Assembly (NCBI GenBank): GCA_046582115.1 | Contig: JAYGFA010000031.1 | Coordinates: 1 to 40,754 of the forward strand | DNA from: UBA11889 sp046582115 | GTDB lineage: Bacteria > Pseudomonadota > Gammaproteobacteria > Pseudomonadales > Azotimanducaceae | Reading direction: 5' to 3' | Length of the DNA: 40,754 bases | Shown here: positions 1 through 7,446 of the stretch, one piece after another | Layout: each line of letters starts with the position of its first letter | Position numbering within the stretch: the stretch's first letter is position 1 | Made by a program: the position numbers and the translations under genes | Notes under the pieces: generated by a model | Databases searched by the model: none | What the model was told of the DNA's origin: nothing | What the model saw: the letters and a program-made list of their open reading frames with translations, nothing else

Positions 1-8
1 CTCCGCCA
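1..8 (+). tRNA. Possible 3' end of a tRNA-Ser (partial)
   Basis: The first eight bases read CTCCGCCA. This is how gammaproteobacterial serine tRNAs of the GGAG...CTCC acceptor type end: acceptor strand CTCC, discriminator G, encoded CCA. A GC-rich hairpin and a short T-run follow directly, as expected behind an RNA gene. Eight bases are too few for certainty, and chance is possible. The upstream sequence would settle it. Confidence 0.3.
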
Positions 9-37
9 CCCCATACCGCAGGGGCAGGCTTGATTTT
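5..37 (+). terminator. Possible intrinsic terminator
   Basis: A stem can form from CCCC (9-12, with GCC at 5-7) and GGGG (17-20 region, with GGC further on), with a small loop, followed by a stretch containing TTTTT near 33-37. The stem is interrupted and the T-run is short, so the call is weak. It would fit the end of the RNA gene suggested at bases 1-8. Confidence 0.25.
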
Positions 38-120
38 TGGTAGATCGTTGCGGACTGCTAGTCTTTGACGGGCTGTCTTTCTCATGCCAAACGCGTTCAC
101 GTTGCGATAGCCGAATCATA

Positions 121-300
121 ATGCAAAAGAAACAACCCCACCGATTTACGGGTAGGGAACCCAATTACGATGCAGCGAATAACCGTGGTCGGCAAGGCAT
201 GACAGGTCAGGGCGAGAGGTTTAGGTTTGAAGTTATGAAACATAAACATCATTTCGCGACTAAGAACTTGCTTCGAGCTGGGCTCAATTACGAACGCTAA
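121..300 (+). CDS. Doubtful small basic ORF
   Basis: This is an ATG-started frame of 59 codons rich in K, R, H, Q and N, with no recognisable domain, no signal peptide and no good ribosome binding site. A shorter in-frame ATG lies at 235. It is followed 11 bases later by a second small basic frame at 312. Two successive basic frames in the same direction are the only argument for coding. The overlapping frame on the other strand has no support either. I cannot assign a function. Confidence 0.2.
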   Translation: MQKKQPHRFTGREPNYDAANNRGRQGMTGQGERFRFEVMKHKHHFATKNLLRAGLNYER

Positions 301-311
301 CGAAGCAACAG

Positions 312-518
312 ATGGGTAAGAGCAAAAAAGAGGGACGTAAAAGTCAGCAGCCATATTGGGGAAATCCAAAACACGATTTACCCTCGAAAAAGAGGGGTCA
401 AATCAAGAAGGATGAAGTAAGGCGCAATAGGTCAACACCACATCCTACGAGCAGATTGGTCGATCGGAAAGAAGGACGGCGGACGAAGAAGAGTCGGAGA
501 CTTGCCAAGTCACGGTAG
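312..518 (+). CDS. Doubtful small, very basic ORF
   Basis: This is a 68-codon ATG frame whose product is about one third K plus R, with many KK, RR and KR pairs and little hydrophobic content. Such composition would suit a nucleic-acid-binding peptide, but it also arises by chance in purine-rich DNA. AGG and AGA codons are frequent, unlike the confident genes in this window. The upstream GAAG is a weak ribosome binding site. No family is recognised. Confidence 0.25.
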   Translation: MGKSKKEGRKSQQPYWGNPKHDLPSKKRGQIKKDEVRRNRSTPHPTSRLVDRKEGRRTKKSRRLAKSR

Positions 519-729
519 AAGTCGAAGACAAATAAGGGCGACCGCAATTTGAGTAGGTCTTGGATATAAACCAATCTCTAAGATCCGTGAGAGATTTCGC
601 TAAGAGGCGTGGGTTTGGTCGTTACGCGGTGGGTGGTGACGCGCCTTGAGCAATAAACTGTTGACCTAAAAACCCCTACGTTGCTCTGGCGTGAAGTGAT
701 TTGAAGTAGGCTGAAAGCCTTGCTGGAAT

Positions 730-806
730 TGGTAGCTACGGTTGGACTTGAACCAACGACCCCAGCATTATGAATGCTGTGCTCTAACCGACTGAGCTAC
801 GTAGCC
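730..806 (-). tRNA. tRNA-Met (CAT), elongator type
   Basis: The minus strand folds into a full cloverleaf: acceptor GGCTACG paired with CGTAGCT (one G-U at the first pair), discriminator A and encoded CCA. The D-arm holds AGCTCAGTCGGTTAGAGC. The anticodon stem CAGCA/TGCTG encloses loop TTCATAA with anticodon CAT, and the T-arm has loop TTCAAGT. The acceptor resembles E. coli elongator tRNA-Met (GGCTACG). It is unlike tRNA-Ile2 (GGCCCCT) and unlike initiator tRNA, which lacks the 1-72 pair. It stands alone, with its own promoter about 25 bases upstream. Confidence 0.96.
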
Positions 807-829
807 CCAGGGCCCCACGGCGGGCAGGA

Positions 830-858
830 ATTCTGGCGAGATGCCTCGTTGAAGTCAA
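830..858 (-). promoter_or_regulatory. Sigma-70 promoter of tRNA-Met with GC-rich discriminator
   Basis: On the minus strand, TTGACT (853-858) is separated by exactly 17 bases from CAGAAT (830-835). The predicted start lies some 15-20 bases before the mature tRNA. The bases after the -10 are GC-rich (CCTGCCCGCCG), the kind of discriminator that in enterobacterial stable-RNA promoters goes with stringent (ppGpp/DksA) control. The control is inference; the elements are seen. Confidence 0.55.
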
Positions 859-979
859 TCCGCCATCCGCCTTGGCGTGTGGCTCTCCCGTCAAACGAAA
901 TCGGCCACGATTGATCGAAAAGGCGTAGTTAGAGCACAATGCACATATACAGATTGAATACGTTCGTTGAGGTGACGAA

Positions 980-1636
980 ATGGCCGAACCACTGGGTCCT
1001 ATTGTTGACGCTGGGCTTACGATTGAACTCAATAAAGTACTTCGAAGCACGTACTTGCTGCTCGCGATGGCGATCGGTTTTGCCGCGCTTACGGCGTTTG
1101 TTGGTATTGTGATGGGGCTCCCGTTTATGGGATTTTGGCCTTACCTGATCGGTTTTTTGGGGTTGTCTTGGGCCGTCAATAAAACAGCGAATAGTAGCTG
1201 GGGCATTGTGATGACCTTTGTTTTCACCGGCTTCATCGGTCTTGCGATGGCACCAATACTCAACGTTTATTTGCAAGTGAATCCGGGCATCGTGGTGCAG
1301 TCGCTGGGGATGACGGCGGCAACCTTCGTGGGATTGTCGATTTATACGATATTTAAGCGGACGAACTTCAGCTGGTTAGGACAGTTTCTCACGGTCGCAT
1401 TCTTTATCGTCCTTGGCATTATTATCACGTCTATCTTTGTGGATTTGTCGGTATTCACCATACTTATTTCGGGGTTGATGGTTTTTATTGCGTGTGCACT
1501 GATTCTCTACCAGACGAGTCGGATCGTATTGGGCGGCGAGACAAACTACATCATTGCAGCGAACAATCTGTTCGTTTCGGTCTATATTTTGTTCATGAAC
1601 CTTTTGTCCATTTTAGGAATCATGGGCGATGACTAA
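980..1636 (+). CDS. Bax inhibitor-1/YccA family membrane protein
   Basis: A 218-residue inner-membrane protein with seven hydrophobic segments, at roughly residues 22-45, 48-65, 73-93, 105-122, 130-150, 152-175 and 190-212. The C-terminal pattern (NYI..., then VYILFMNLLSILGI, then a short acidic tail) is typical of the bacterial BI-1/UPF0005/YccA family. Some members leak calcium in a pH-dependent way, and E. coli YccA modulates the FtsH protease; which role applies here is unknown. The length is normal. The start is supported by GAGGTGACGAA just before ATG. It is a single-gene unit, converging on the VWA gene downstream. Two acidic residues close the protein (GDD), as in many homologues. Confidence 0.88.
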   Translation: MAEPLGPIVDAGLTIELNKVLRSTYLLLAMAIGFAALTAFVGIVMGLPFMGFWPYLIGFLGLSWAVNKTANSSWGIVMTFVFTGFIGLAMAPILNVYLQVNPGIVVQSLGMTAATFVGLSIYTIFKRTNFSWLGQFLTVAFFIVLGIIITSIFVDLSVFTILISGLMVFIACALILYQTSRIVLGGETNYIIAANNLFVSVYILFMNLLSILGIMGDD

Positions 1637-1684
1637 ACCCGGTCGTTAGATCGAGCGAACTAACTGGAGCATTGGCTTCCGTTG

Positions 1685-3706
1685 TCATAAGTGCGTCAGA
1701 CGCCGGTAGGCCTTCTGGAGCGCGCTGGGCAGTTCCTCAGTTTCTTCGATCACCATGTAGTGTTCTTCCGGACACATGCGTCGTAAGTAGTCATGACCGG
1801 ATCGATCAACCGTGATACACAACGTTTTGATCCCGCGTTGTTCGGCCTCACGAAGTGCCTTGGCGGTGTCCTGGACACCGTATTCGTGGTTCCCGCGATC
1901 GGGGCCATAGTCACAATCCTGGGGGAATCCGTCGCTGATGATCATTAAGACTTTCAGCGCGGATCCGCTGGCTTCGAGTTTCGCGGCGGCGTGCCGTATA
2001 GCTGCACCCATGCGCGTAGAGCGTTTCGGTGTCATAGCAGCGATGGCGTCAAGCGCACGAGCGTCAAGCGGCTGTCTGAATTCTTTCGCTATATAAAATT
2101 CGACGCAGTCGTGGCCATACCCAGAAAAACCGAACACTCCGTATTGGTCACCGAGTGCCTCCAAGGCGCCAGCCATCAGCAGCACAGCTTCGCGCTGAAT
2201 GTCGATGATTCTGCGTTTTGTATCTTCTGCTTCACGCCGACTCTCCAAATCGAAGGTGAATTCGTCATCGTCGTCTGAGTAGGGATCGCGGAGATTGAGT
2301 CCAGCCGGCGCATCGGGACGATCCGTTAGCGTTGTGGTGGTAGGAGCCTGATCGATGAGATCATCGGTGGATGCCGATAAGTCAACCAAAAACGCCGCAC
2401 CCACATCGCGCTTCTGGCGTTCACGTCGACTGTAGACCCGTTCATCAGGTGAACTGCCAACGCGGAGATCGGCTCGAACATCAACGACAGCACTCAGATA
2501 GAGTTCGTCACCGTCAGTGACCTTGTTGACGCGTTGGTATCCGGCAGGGCGGATTTGTTCAAATCGCTTACGGACACCTTGGGCGAGAGGTCGGAGGGTA
2601 TGTAGCAGCGCGATGCCATCGCCGGATTGATCGGCTTTAAGGTGTTCTTCGTAGACGCGGCACCAACCGCGAAGATACTGCGAGTGTAGATAATCCCACT
2701 CGTCGTAGAGAAAACTGCGGACATTCTCGTGTTCGTGGCCAAGTGCGTGGCGAATGGCTGAACGTTCCATGTCGATTCGACGTTGAGCCTGATCGCGTTC
2801 TCGTACCATATCAGTGTTGGTTTCTCGGATGGTGCCGTCGCCTTCCGTTTCCCCCATAGCAACTTTTTTGCCGGCCGCATCGTTTGTAAGCTCGAACGCT
2901 GCCAATTGAGCGTTCATCGATTCAAGATCGTCTTGCCAATCCTCGAGTCGTACCTGCCGCTGTAGCCATTCCATTGGCGGGCCTTCGGTTGCTTCGATGA
3001 GATCTTCTGAATTTTCTATTGCTCGATCGATGAGGTGAGCTAATCGGCGATAACAGTCGATGGTTGCTTGGACGCTGGTGTATACCGTTGCAGCAAGGTC
3101 TCGAACCGCGCTCACACAGGAAGCGAGATTGGACTGGGCATGCGGTACGCCGTGTAAGAAGGCGCTCAGTGTTTGCAGTGCCGAGTTAACGCCATCGTCT
3201 TCTAATTCGTCGTCGTATTCGGCATCTAATTTGTCCTGCAGCCGTTTGCGGTAGGGGATCGCCCCAGGGTAATGGCGCAATACGGCGGTTTCGATGCGCG
3301 TGGTCTCGATAACGGTGAATAGCCGTCGTGCAAGGAACGGATATTCGAAATGTCGAAATAACAATTCCAAGTCTGATTCTCGATGTTGGTCAGGGAGCTC
3401 GTGTTCTCGTAGATCAGCGCATTCGCGCCGAGCTTGATTGATGTCGAAGCTGTAAGTACCAAACTCACGGAAACCGAGCTGCTGCAGTACCATCAGACGA
3501 TAGGTTGCGGCATTACTTTCGGGTATCGAGAAGTAATCAACGCTGCCCGGCAGATAGATGCTATACGCGTCATGGCTGGCATCCGAAACGCGAACCTCGG
3601 CGTCGCTGCGCTCAGAAAGATTGCGGATATGAAAGTAACGCCCGGCAATGCCCTCGGCAAAGAGCGCTAGTGGACGCTCCACCTCAGCGAGGGTGGTCAC
3701 GGCCAA
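1685..3706 (-). CDS. CbbO/NorD-type von Willebrand factor A protein
   Basis: The 673-residue protein has the CbbO/NorD layout. A long helical region holds the family signature YDEWDY...YLRGWC near residues 334-349, followed by a C-terminal VWA domain with a complete MIDAS metal site: DLSAS at 442-446, Thr564 and Asp592 in SDGFPQDCDYG. An acidic, low-complexity insert (about 450-495) splits the VWA fold. CbbO and NorD work with their AAA+ partner to remodel Rubisco or to help mature the non-haem-iron nitric-oxide reductase. Neither target gene is here. It is last in a four-gene operon, and its start overlaps the ATPase gene by ten bases. The client is more likely one of the co-transcribed VOC proteins, which is inference. 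NorD is usually somewhat shorter and CbbO longer. Confidence 0.88.
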   Translation of the reverse strand: MAVTTLAEVERPLALFAEGIAGRYFHIRNLSERSDAEVRVSDASHDAYSIYLPGSVDYFSIPESNAATYRLMVLQQLGFREFGTYSFDINQARRECADLREHELPDQHRESDLELLFRHFEYPFLARRLFTVIETTRIETAVLRHYPGAIPYRKRLQDKLDAEYDDELEDDGVNSALQTLSAFLHGVPHAQSNLASCVSAVRDLAATVYTSVQATIDCYRRLAHLIDRAIENSEDLIEATEGPPMEWLQRQVRLEDWQDDLESMNAQLAAFELTNDAAGKKVAMGETEGDGTIRETNTDMVRERDQAQRRIDMERSAIRHALGHEHENVRSFLYDEWDYLHSQYLRGWCRVYEEHLKADQSGDGIALLHTLRPLAQGVRKRFEQIRPAGYQRVNKVTDGDELYLSAVVDVRADLRVGSSPDERVYSRRERQKRDVGAAFLVDLSASTDDLIDQAPTTTTLTDRPDAPAGLNLRDPYSDDDDEFTFDLESRREAEDTKRRIIDIQREAVLLMAGALEALGDQYGVFGFSGYGHDCVEFYIAKEFRQPLDARALDAIAAMTPKRSTRMGAAIRHAAAKLEASGSALKVLMIISDGFPQDCDYGPDRGNHEYGVQDTAKALREAEQRGIKTLCITVDRSGHDYLRRMCPEEHYMVIEETEELPSALQKAYRRLTHL

Positions 3707-4515
3707 ATGACGTCAACGATGTCCGCGACGGCTTGTTGCACGTTGGAATCGTCGGATACCGCCTGCACGATGGCAATTTCGGATGCCCGCCGGGGTTCGA
3801 TGCCACGTTTGATGAGTTCTCCTGCGTAAATTAACAGTCGAGTACTTACGCCTTCCTCGAATCCATGTTCGCGAAGGTTACGCACTTTGACGCCGATGGT
3901 GGCTAAGCGTTCGGCAATATCGGTGTCGATTCCACTCTCGTGCGTGATAATTTCTGCTTCTTGGGCTTCCGAGGGGTAGCCGAACGTCAAACTAACGAAC
4001 CGTTGTCGCGTGCTTGGTTTGAGATCTTTCAGAATGCTTTGGTAGCCTGGGTTGTAGGAAATGATCAGGAGGAAATCTGCGTGTGCCGTAACAATTTCCG
4101 AGGTCTTGGCAATCGGAAGTACACGCCGATGATCTGTTAATGAGTGGATCAGTACAGTCGTATCCTTGCGAGCTTCAACGATCTCGTCGAGGTAACAGAG
4201 TGCACCCGTTCGCACCGCTAGGGTGAGAGGGCCGTCTTGCCATATGGTTTCATCGCCCTTTAGAAGGTAGCGACCAACCAGGTCCGTGGCCGTAAGGTCT
4301 TCGTGACAGGAAACGGTGACGAGCGGTTCGGTTAACGCGTGTCGAGCCGATTCGGTCTGGCAATAGAGTCGCCATGTCATGAGTTCGACGAAACGCGTTT
4401 TACCGCACCCGGTCGGCCCTTTGAGCAGTACCGGAATTCGACTCTTATACGCGGCTTCAAACGCGGCGACCTCGTCGCCTAGCGGCAGGTAATAAGGCTC
4501 CTCTTGTAACGACAC
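3697..4515 (-). CDS. CbbQ/NirQ/NorQ-type MoxR AAA+ ATPase
   Basis: The 272-residue AAA+ ATPase of the MoxR clade shows Walker A GPTGCGKT at 33-40, Walker B LCYLDE at 106-111 followed by the family-typical VEARKDT, sensor-1 Asn near 155 and an arginine-finger region STRQRF at 168-173. CbbQ and NorQ form hexamers that bind a VWA partner and remodel a metalloenzyme using ATP. The gene lies three bases after the larger VOC gene and overlaps the VWA gene, so the four products are probably made together. I cannot tell CbbQ from NorQ by eye, so I give no symbol. Length is normal and all ATPase motifs are intact, so it should be active. Confidence 0.92.
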   Translation of the reverse strand: MSLQEEPYYLPLGDEVAAFEAAYKSRIPVLLKGPTGCGKTRFVELMTWRLYCQTESARHALTEPLVTVSCHEDLTATDLVGRYLLKGDETIWQDGPLTLAVRTGALCYLDEIVEARKDTTVLIHSLTDHRRVLPIAKTSEIVTAHADFLLIISYNPGYQSILKDLKPSTRQRFVSLTFGYPSEAQEAEIITHESGIDTDIAERLATIGVKVRNLREHGFEEGVSTRLLIYAGELIKRGIEPRRASEIAIVQAVSDDSNVQQAVADIVDVIWP

Positions 4516-4518
4516 GGA

Positions 4519-5385
4519 CTACTCGGGGACGAAAGCGTCGCGCCCGCTCCTATAGTTGAAAAAAGACTGCGCGGGATTTCGATTCACCAGGTTGCGCTTA
4601 AACATGGGGTGGTGGACGCTACGCACCTCGTGTTCAATTTCCGTGAGGAACTCGCCAGTATCTGGGTCCACAATCCGTTGGAATCGGTACTGGTGCTGAT
4701 CGGATTCTTCGGTGATCAGTCCGTTTTCGGCCAGGTACGCATGGGGTTTGGAGAAATTCGACACGTAAATGGCGATGTGATGCCCATCGTATTCAGCGAT
4801 CTCGGCGTCGGTCTCGCAAAAGATAAACTGCTGATCTGCGCCCATCGAAACGACCGCACGTGCACCTTCGTTGTCTTCAATTCGTTCGGCGGGCGTATCT
4901 AGCACCTCGCGATAAAAGCGGGAAATGCCGGCTGCGGTTCCCGGTGGAACGTCCATCACGGCCAGGGGAATACCGAGACTCATATCACCGTGTTGGCCGG
5001 GTCCATAGACACGGATTTGGTTTCCCCAGGGACAGGTGACCGCAACGTAATCTTTTTTCTCTTCCCAACTGAATTCCGAGCCTTGCATCGGTTTTTCGAT
5101 GAATTTGAAGCGGCGTTTTAAGTCCTCAAGGTCGGGGACGACCACGACGATATGTCCGCGGAATTTCTGAGCATCGTTTTTTGGCAGATGGAATTGCTGT
5201 CTACCGGCATTGATCCACATATTAAATGTGCCAAAGTCGATATAGGGGTCGCGCGTAAAGCCCAGCCCAGATACGTAAAAAAGCGCCGCCAACTGCTGAT
5301 CAGGCACGGTCAGATTGACATGCTCCATGTTGAGGATATTGCCGACATTCTCTTCTGAGCGGTTGAATTCACGTGCCTCGCTCAT
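4519..5385 (-). CDS. Two-domain VOC (glyoxalase/extradiol dioxygenase fold) protein
   Basis: The 288-residue protein has two glyoxalase-like modules, residues about 18-130 and 135-255, and a conserved-looking tail EIEHEVRSVHHP...NLVNRNP (249-271). The first module has His22, His66 and His78, but the usual strand-8 glutamate position is Arg125 (NQIRVYG). The second has His202-His203 and Glu249 but no histidine on its first strand. The metal site is therefore either incomplete or built differently from classical extradiol enzymes. ATG overlaps the stop of the upstream VOC gene by four bases. It may be a dioxygenase, a lyase or a substrate-binding partner; substrate unknown. Confidence 0.75.
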   Translation of the reverse strand: MSEAREFNRSEENVGNILNMEHVNLTVPDQQLAALFYVSGLGFTRDPYIDFGTFNMWINAGRQQFHLPKNDAQKFRGHIVVVVPDLEDLKRRFKFIEKPMQGSEFSWEEKKDYVAVTCPWGNQIRVYGPGQHGDMSLGIPLAVMDVPPGTAAGISRFYREVLDTPAERIEDNEGARAVVSMGADQQFIFCETDAEIAEYDGHHIAIYVSNFSKPHAYLAENGLITEESDQHQYRFQRIVDPDTGEFLTEIEHEVRSVHHPMFKRNLVNRNPAQSFFNYRSGRDAFVPE

Positions 5386-5930
5386 GGTTGATCCCCTTCA
5401 CGTCGCGCCAAATGCGACGAGCGCTCTTGATAATAATCGTTGATAGGCCCAAATTCCGATGCACCTTCGAACGCTGTTTTAGTGGCGTTGACGATGTCGT
5501 CCGTTGCCATGGTTGGATCCCAAGGACCCCCCTGCGGCTGGGCCACATGCCACGGGGTGTCGCAAAAAATCTCAATGCCATTGTCTTCTGGATCGTTGAA
5601 ATACACGGACCAGGCATTACCGTGTGTGATCGGCATGATATTCGTGACACGGTCGTCCTTACTAAGGACCTCGTGCATGGTCTTAACGGTATCCAGATTC
5701 TCGACTCGAAACGCAAAATGAGCGACGTTGTTGCTGCGTCCGCTGTGTTCACGTGTGGCGGAGAAGCCCAGCTGATGATGGTCAGTGTCGACTTGGCTTA
5801 GAAAGACGAATTCGTTACCGCCGACGTCGCCCCGATCGGTGACCTCGAATCCCAGAACGTTCGTGTAGAAATCGACCATAGCTTCCATATCGGTGACGTG
5901 AACGAAAGCGTGTGACCATTTAAGTTGCAT
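5382..5930 (-). CDS. Single-domain VOC metalloenzyme (extradiol dioxygenase/glyoxalase-like)
   Basis: The 182-residue protein carries one VOC unit with the candidate metal ligands in their expected places: His7 on the first strand, His51/His52 in the DHHQLGF strand, His71 in VAHFAFRV and Glu120 in DPEDNGIEIF. This spacing resembles glyoxalase I, and the HFAFRV and GIEIF blocks resemble extradiol dioxygenases. The last 50 residues are an unusual helical tail (WDPTMATDDIV...). It opens a four-gene operon ending in a CbbQ/NorQ and CbbO/NorD pair, making it a plausible client of that ATPase (inference). AAGG ten bases before the ATG serves as ribosome binding site. Substrate cannot be read. Confidence 0.8.
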   Translation of the reverse strand: MQLKWSHAFVHVTDMEAMVDFYTNVLGFEVTDRGDVGGNEFVFLSQVDTDHHQLGFSATREHSGRSNNVAHFAFRVENLDTVKTMHEVLSKDDRVTNIMPITHGNAWSVYFNDPEDNGIEIFCDTPWHVAQPQGGPWDPTMATDDIVNATKTAFEGASEFGPINDYYQERSSHLARREGDQP

Positions 5931-5993
5931 AACGCGCTGCCTTTTCGCCTAGAGCGTTGCGTCAGAGTACTCCAAAACGCCATAGTTGAGGAC

Positions 5994-7103
5994 ATGGAAG
6001 AAATCGATACGGAAAGGGTTCTTGATGCGATTACGGCGGTGGTACCCCCGGTGCTTACTGCGCTGGAAACGCTTGCCTACGTGAGTCGTCATTTGCACCC
6101 TCCCAACGTCGCGGCGCTCGCCGACGCTGCGGGCCAAGCAGCGGTGCCTGTTCGTGAAGGAATGGAAGCGTTCAAAAGCGTGGCTTTGCCAGACCATCTC
6201 GTCCAGTTCGCGGATCATATCGAGAAAGTTGTCGACCATGTCTGCCGCGCCTGCGACGGTCTGGAACGGTGTGTAGATGACCCGAACGGCCTCAAGGGTG
6301 CATACCGTGCGCTACGCCACCAGACGCGTGCTATTGAAGCGTTGTACCCTATCGCACTCATGCTTCCGCCCGTCGGTCGTTTTTTTGTTGAGGCGGGTCT
6401 TCGAGAAAATAAGGCGTTGGCGGCAAAACTAGCAGATGCTGATCCAGCCCGAGATAACGTTGGCATCGTCCATGCAGGTAACGAACAAGGAACGCGTGGC
6501 GGGTTTTCGATGTATGTTCCCGAGTACTACCAAGAGTCTGATCGATGTCCATTGATCATGGCGTTACACGGAGGTTCCGGACATGGTCGTGACTTTCTGT
6601 GGACATGGATTCGAGAAGCCCGAAGTCGCGGCGCTATCCTGATTAGTCCGACGGCGATGGCCGACACGTGGTCATTGATGGGCCCGGACATTGATAGCGC
6701 TAACATTGATCGCATGGTGCAACACGTCAGTGAGCACTGGCACATCGATAGATCGAAGCTACTACTAACGGGGATGAGCGATGGCGGTACGTTTACCTAC
6801 GTATCTGGGTTGCGGGACGAATCTCCGTTCACCCATCTTGCGCCTAGCTCAGCGAGTTTCCATCCCATGCTGTTAGAGGGGTTTACGACTGCCCGCATGA
6901 GCGACCTGCGGATTTACATTATCCACGGCGTACTCGACTGGATGTTCCCCGTTGACATAGCGCGAGCGGCCGATACGGCGCTGCGCGCGGCAGGTGCCAA
7001 GGTGATCTATAGGGAAATCGATGACCTTTCCCACACCTACCCTCGAGACGAAAATCCCCGCATCATGGATTGGTTTTTGGCAGACGACTCTGTCGAGCAC
7101 TAA
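5994..7103 (+). CDS. Alpha/beta hydrolase (esterase/phospholipase-like) with helical N-terminal domain
   Basis: With the ATG at 5994 the product has 369 residues. The first 150 or so are helical and unfamiliar. The rest is an alpha/beta hydrolase: oxyanion-loop HGGSGHG around 192, nucleophile elbow GMSDGG with Ser262, Asp315 in HGVLDWMFP and His347 in DDLSHTYP. The domain resembles bacterial phospholipase/carboxylesterases and PHB-depolymerase-like esterases. The frame stays open to an ATG at 5925, but that would overlap the divergent VOC gene, and the first 23 residues look unlike a protein start, so 5994 is preferred. No signal peptide is seen, so it is probably cytoplasmic. It is transcribed away from the VOC/MoxR operon and may share its control region. 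Confidence 0.75.
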   Translation: MEEIDTERVLDAITAVVPPVLTALETLAYVSRHLHPPNVAALADAAGQAAVPVREGMEAFKSVALPDHLVQFADHIEKVVDHVCRACDGLERCVDDPNGLKGAYRALRHQTRAIEALYPIALMLPPVGRFFVEAGLRENKALAAKLADADPARDNVGIVHAGNEQGTRGGFSMYVPEYYQESDRCPLIMALHGGSGHGRDFLWTWIREARSRGAILISPTAMADTWSLMGPDIDSANIDRMVQHVSEHWHIDRSKLLLTGMSDGGTFTYVSGLRDESPFTHLAPSSASFHPMLLEGFTTARMSDLRIYIIHGVLDWMFPVDIARAADTALRAAGAKVIYREIDDLSHTYPRDENPRIMDWFLADDSVEH

Positions 7104-7129
7104 CTCGACTGTCTCGAGACGATGGCCCC

Positions 7130-7420
7130 TTAGGCGTCGGCTTCCGCGGTCACCGGGTCGATCATCTTGCGTACCGGGGTGACCACCGAAGCGGGAAAGC
7201 CGCTACGTTCGGAATGTTCCTGGATGAGCGCCGGGTCATCTGCAATATAAATGCAGAATGTTTTATCCTCAGCCACGTATGAGTGTTCCCACTGGATGTT
7301 CTTATTTTCGCTTTTCATCGCGGCGAGTACCTCATTCGATTTCGAGGCTGCATCCCGAAGTGCATCTCGCGCTGCGGAGCCTATTTCGGGAATATCGCGT
7401 TCGATCACGTACCTTGGCAT
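7130..7420 (-). CDS. DUF4242 family protein (possible nickel-binding)
   Basis: The 96-residue product starts MPRYVIERDIPEIG and contains IQWEHSYVAEDKTFCIYIADDPALIQEH...GFP, the hallmark of DUF4242. A Streptomyces member of this family (SCO4226) was crystallised as a nickel-binding protein; the physiological role is unknown. The His in WEHSYV and the EHSERSGFP segment are the likely ligand regions. It is third in a minus-strand trio with a GST and an ABM monooxygenase, 26 bases after the GST stop, with GAGGAAGGACTG giving a good ribosome binding site. Full length for the family. Confidence 0.85.
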   Translation of the reverse strand: MPRYVIERDIPEIGSAARDALRDAASKSNEVLAAMKSENKNIQWEHSYVAEDKTFCIYIADDPALIQEHSERSGFPASVVTPVRKMIDPVTAEADA

Positions 7421-7446
7421 CAGTCCTTCCTCTTTGTCCGAATCAA

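Larger units (their letters stand above)
9..729. other. Largely gene-free stretch
   Basis: No recognisable protein or RNA gene lies between the left edge and tRNA-Met apart from two doubtful small basic ORFs listed separately. The stretch holds a hairpin with seven-base arms at 573-579 and 590-596 (AATCTCT/AGAGATT, ten-base loop) and a small one at 708-720 (AGGCT/AGCCT). Neither has a clear T-run, so I do not call them terminators. Confidence 0.5.

Noticed and set aside
573..596. Hairpin AATCTCT/AGAGATT as a terminator
   Set aside because: No T-run follows on either strand and no gene ends there.
929..1276. A 115-codon minus-strand frame across the start of the YccA-like gene
   Set aside because: It overlaps a confident membrane protein gene; its H/K/R/N-rich product is the antisense of hydrophobic codons.
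1685..4515. Naming the ATPase and VWA genes norQ/norD or cbbQ/cbbO
   Set aside because: Motifs fit both families and no nor or cbb gene is present, so a symbol would claim a client that is not supported.
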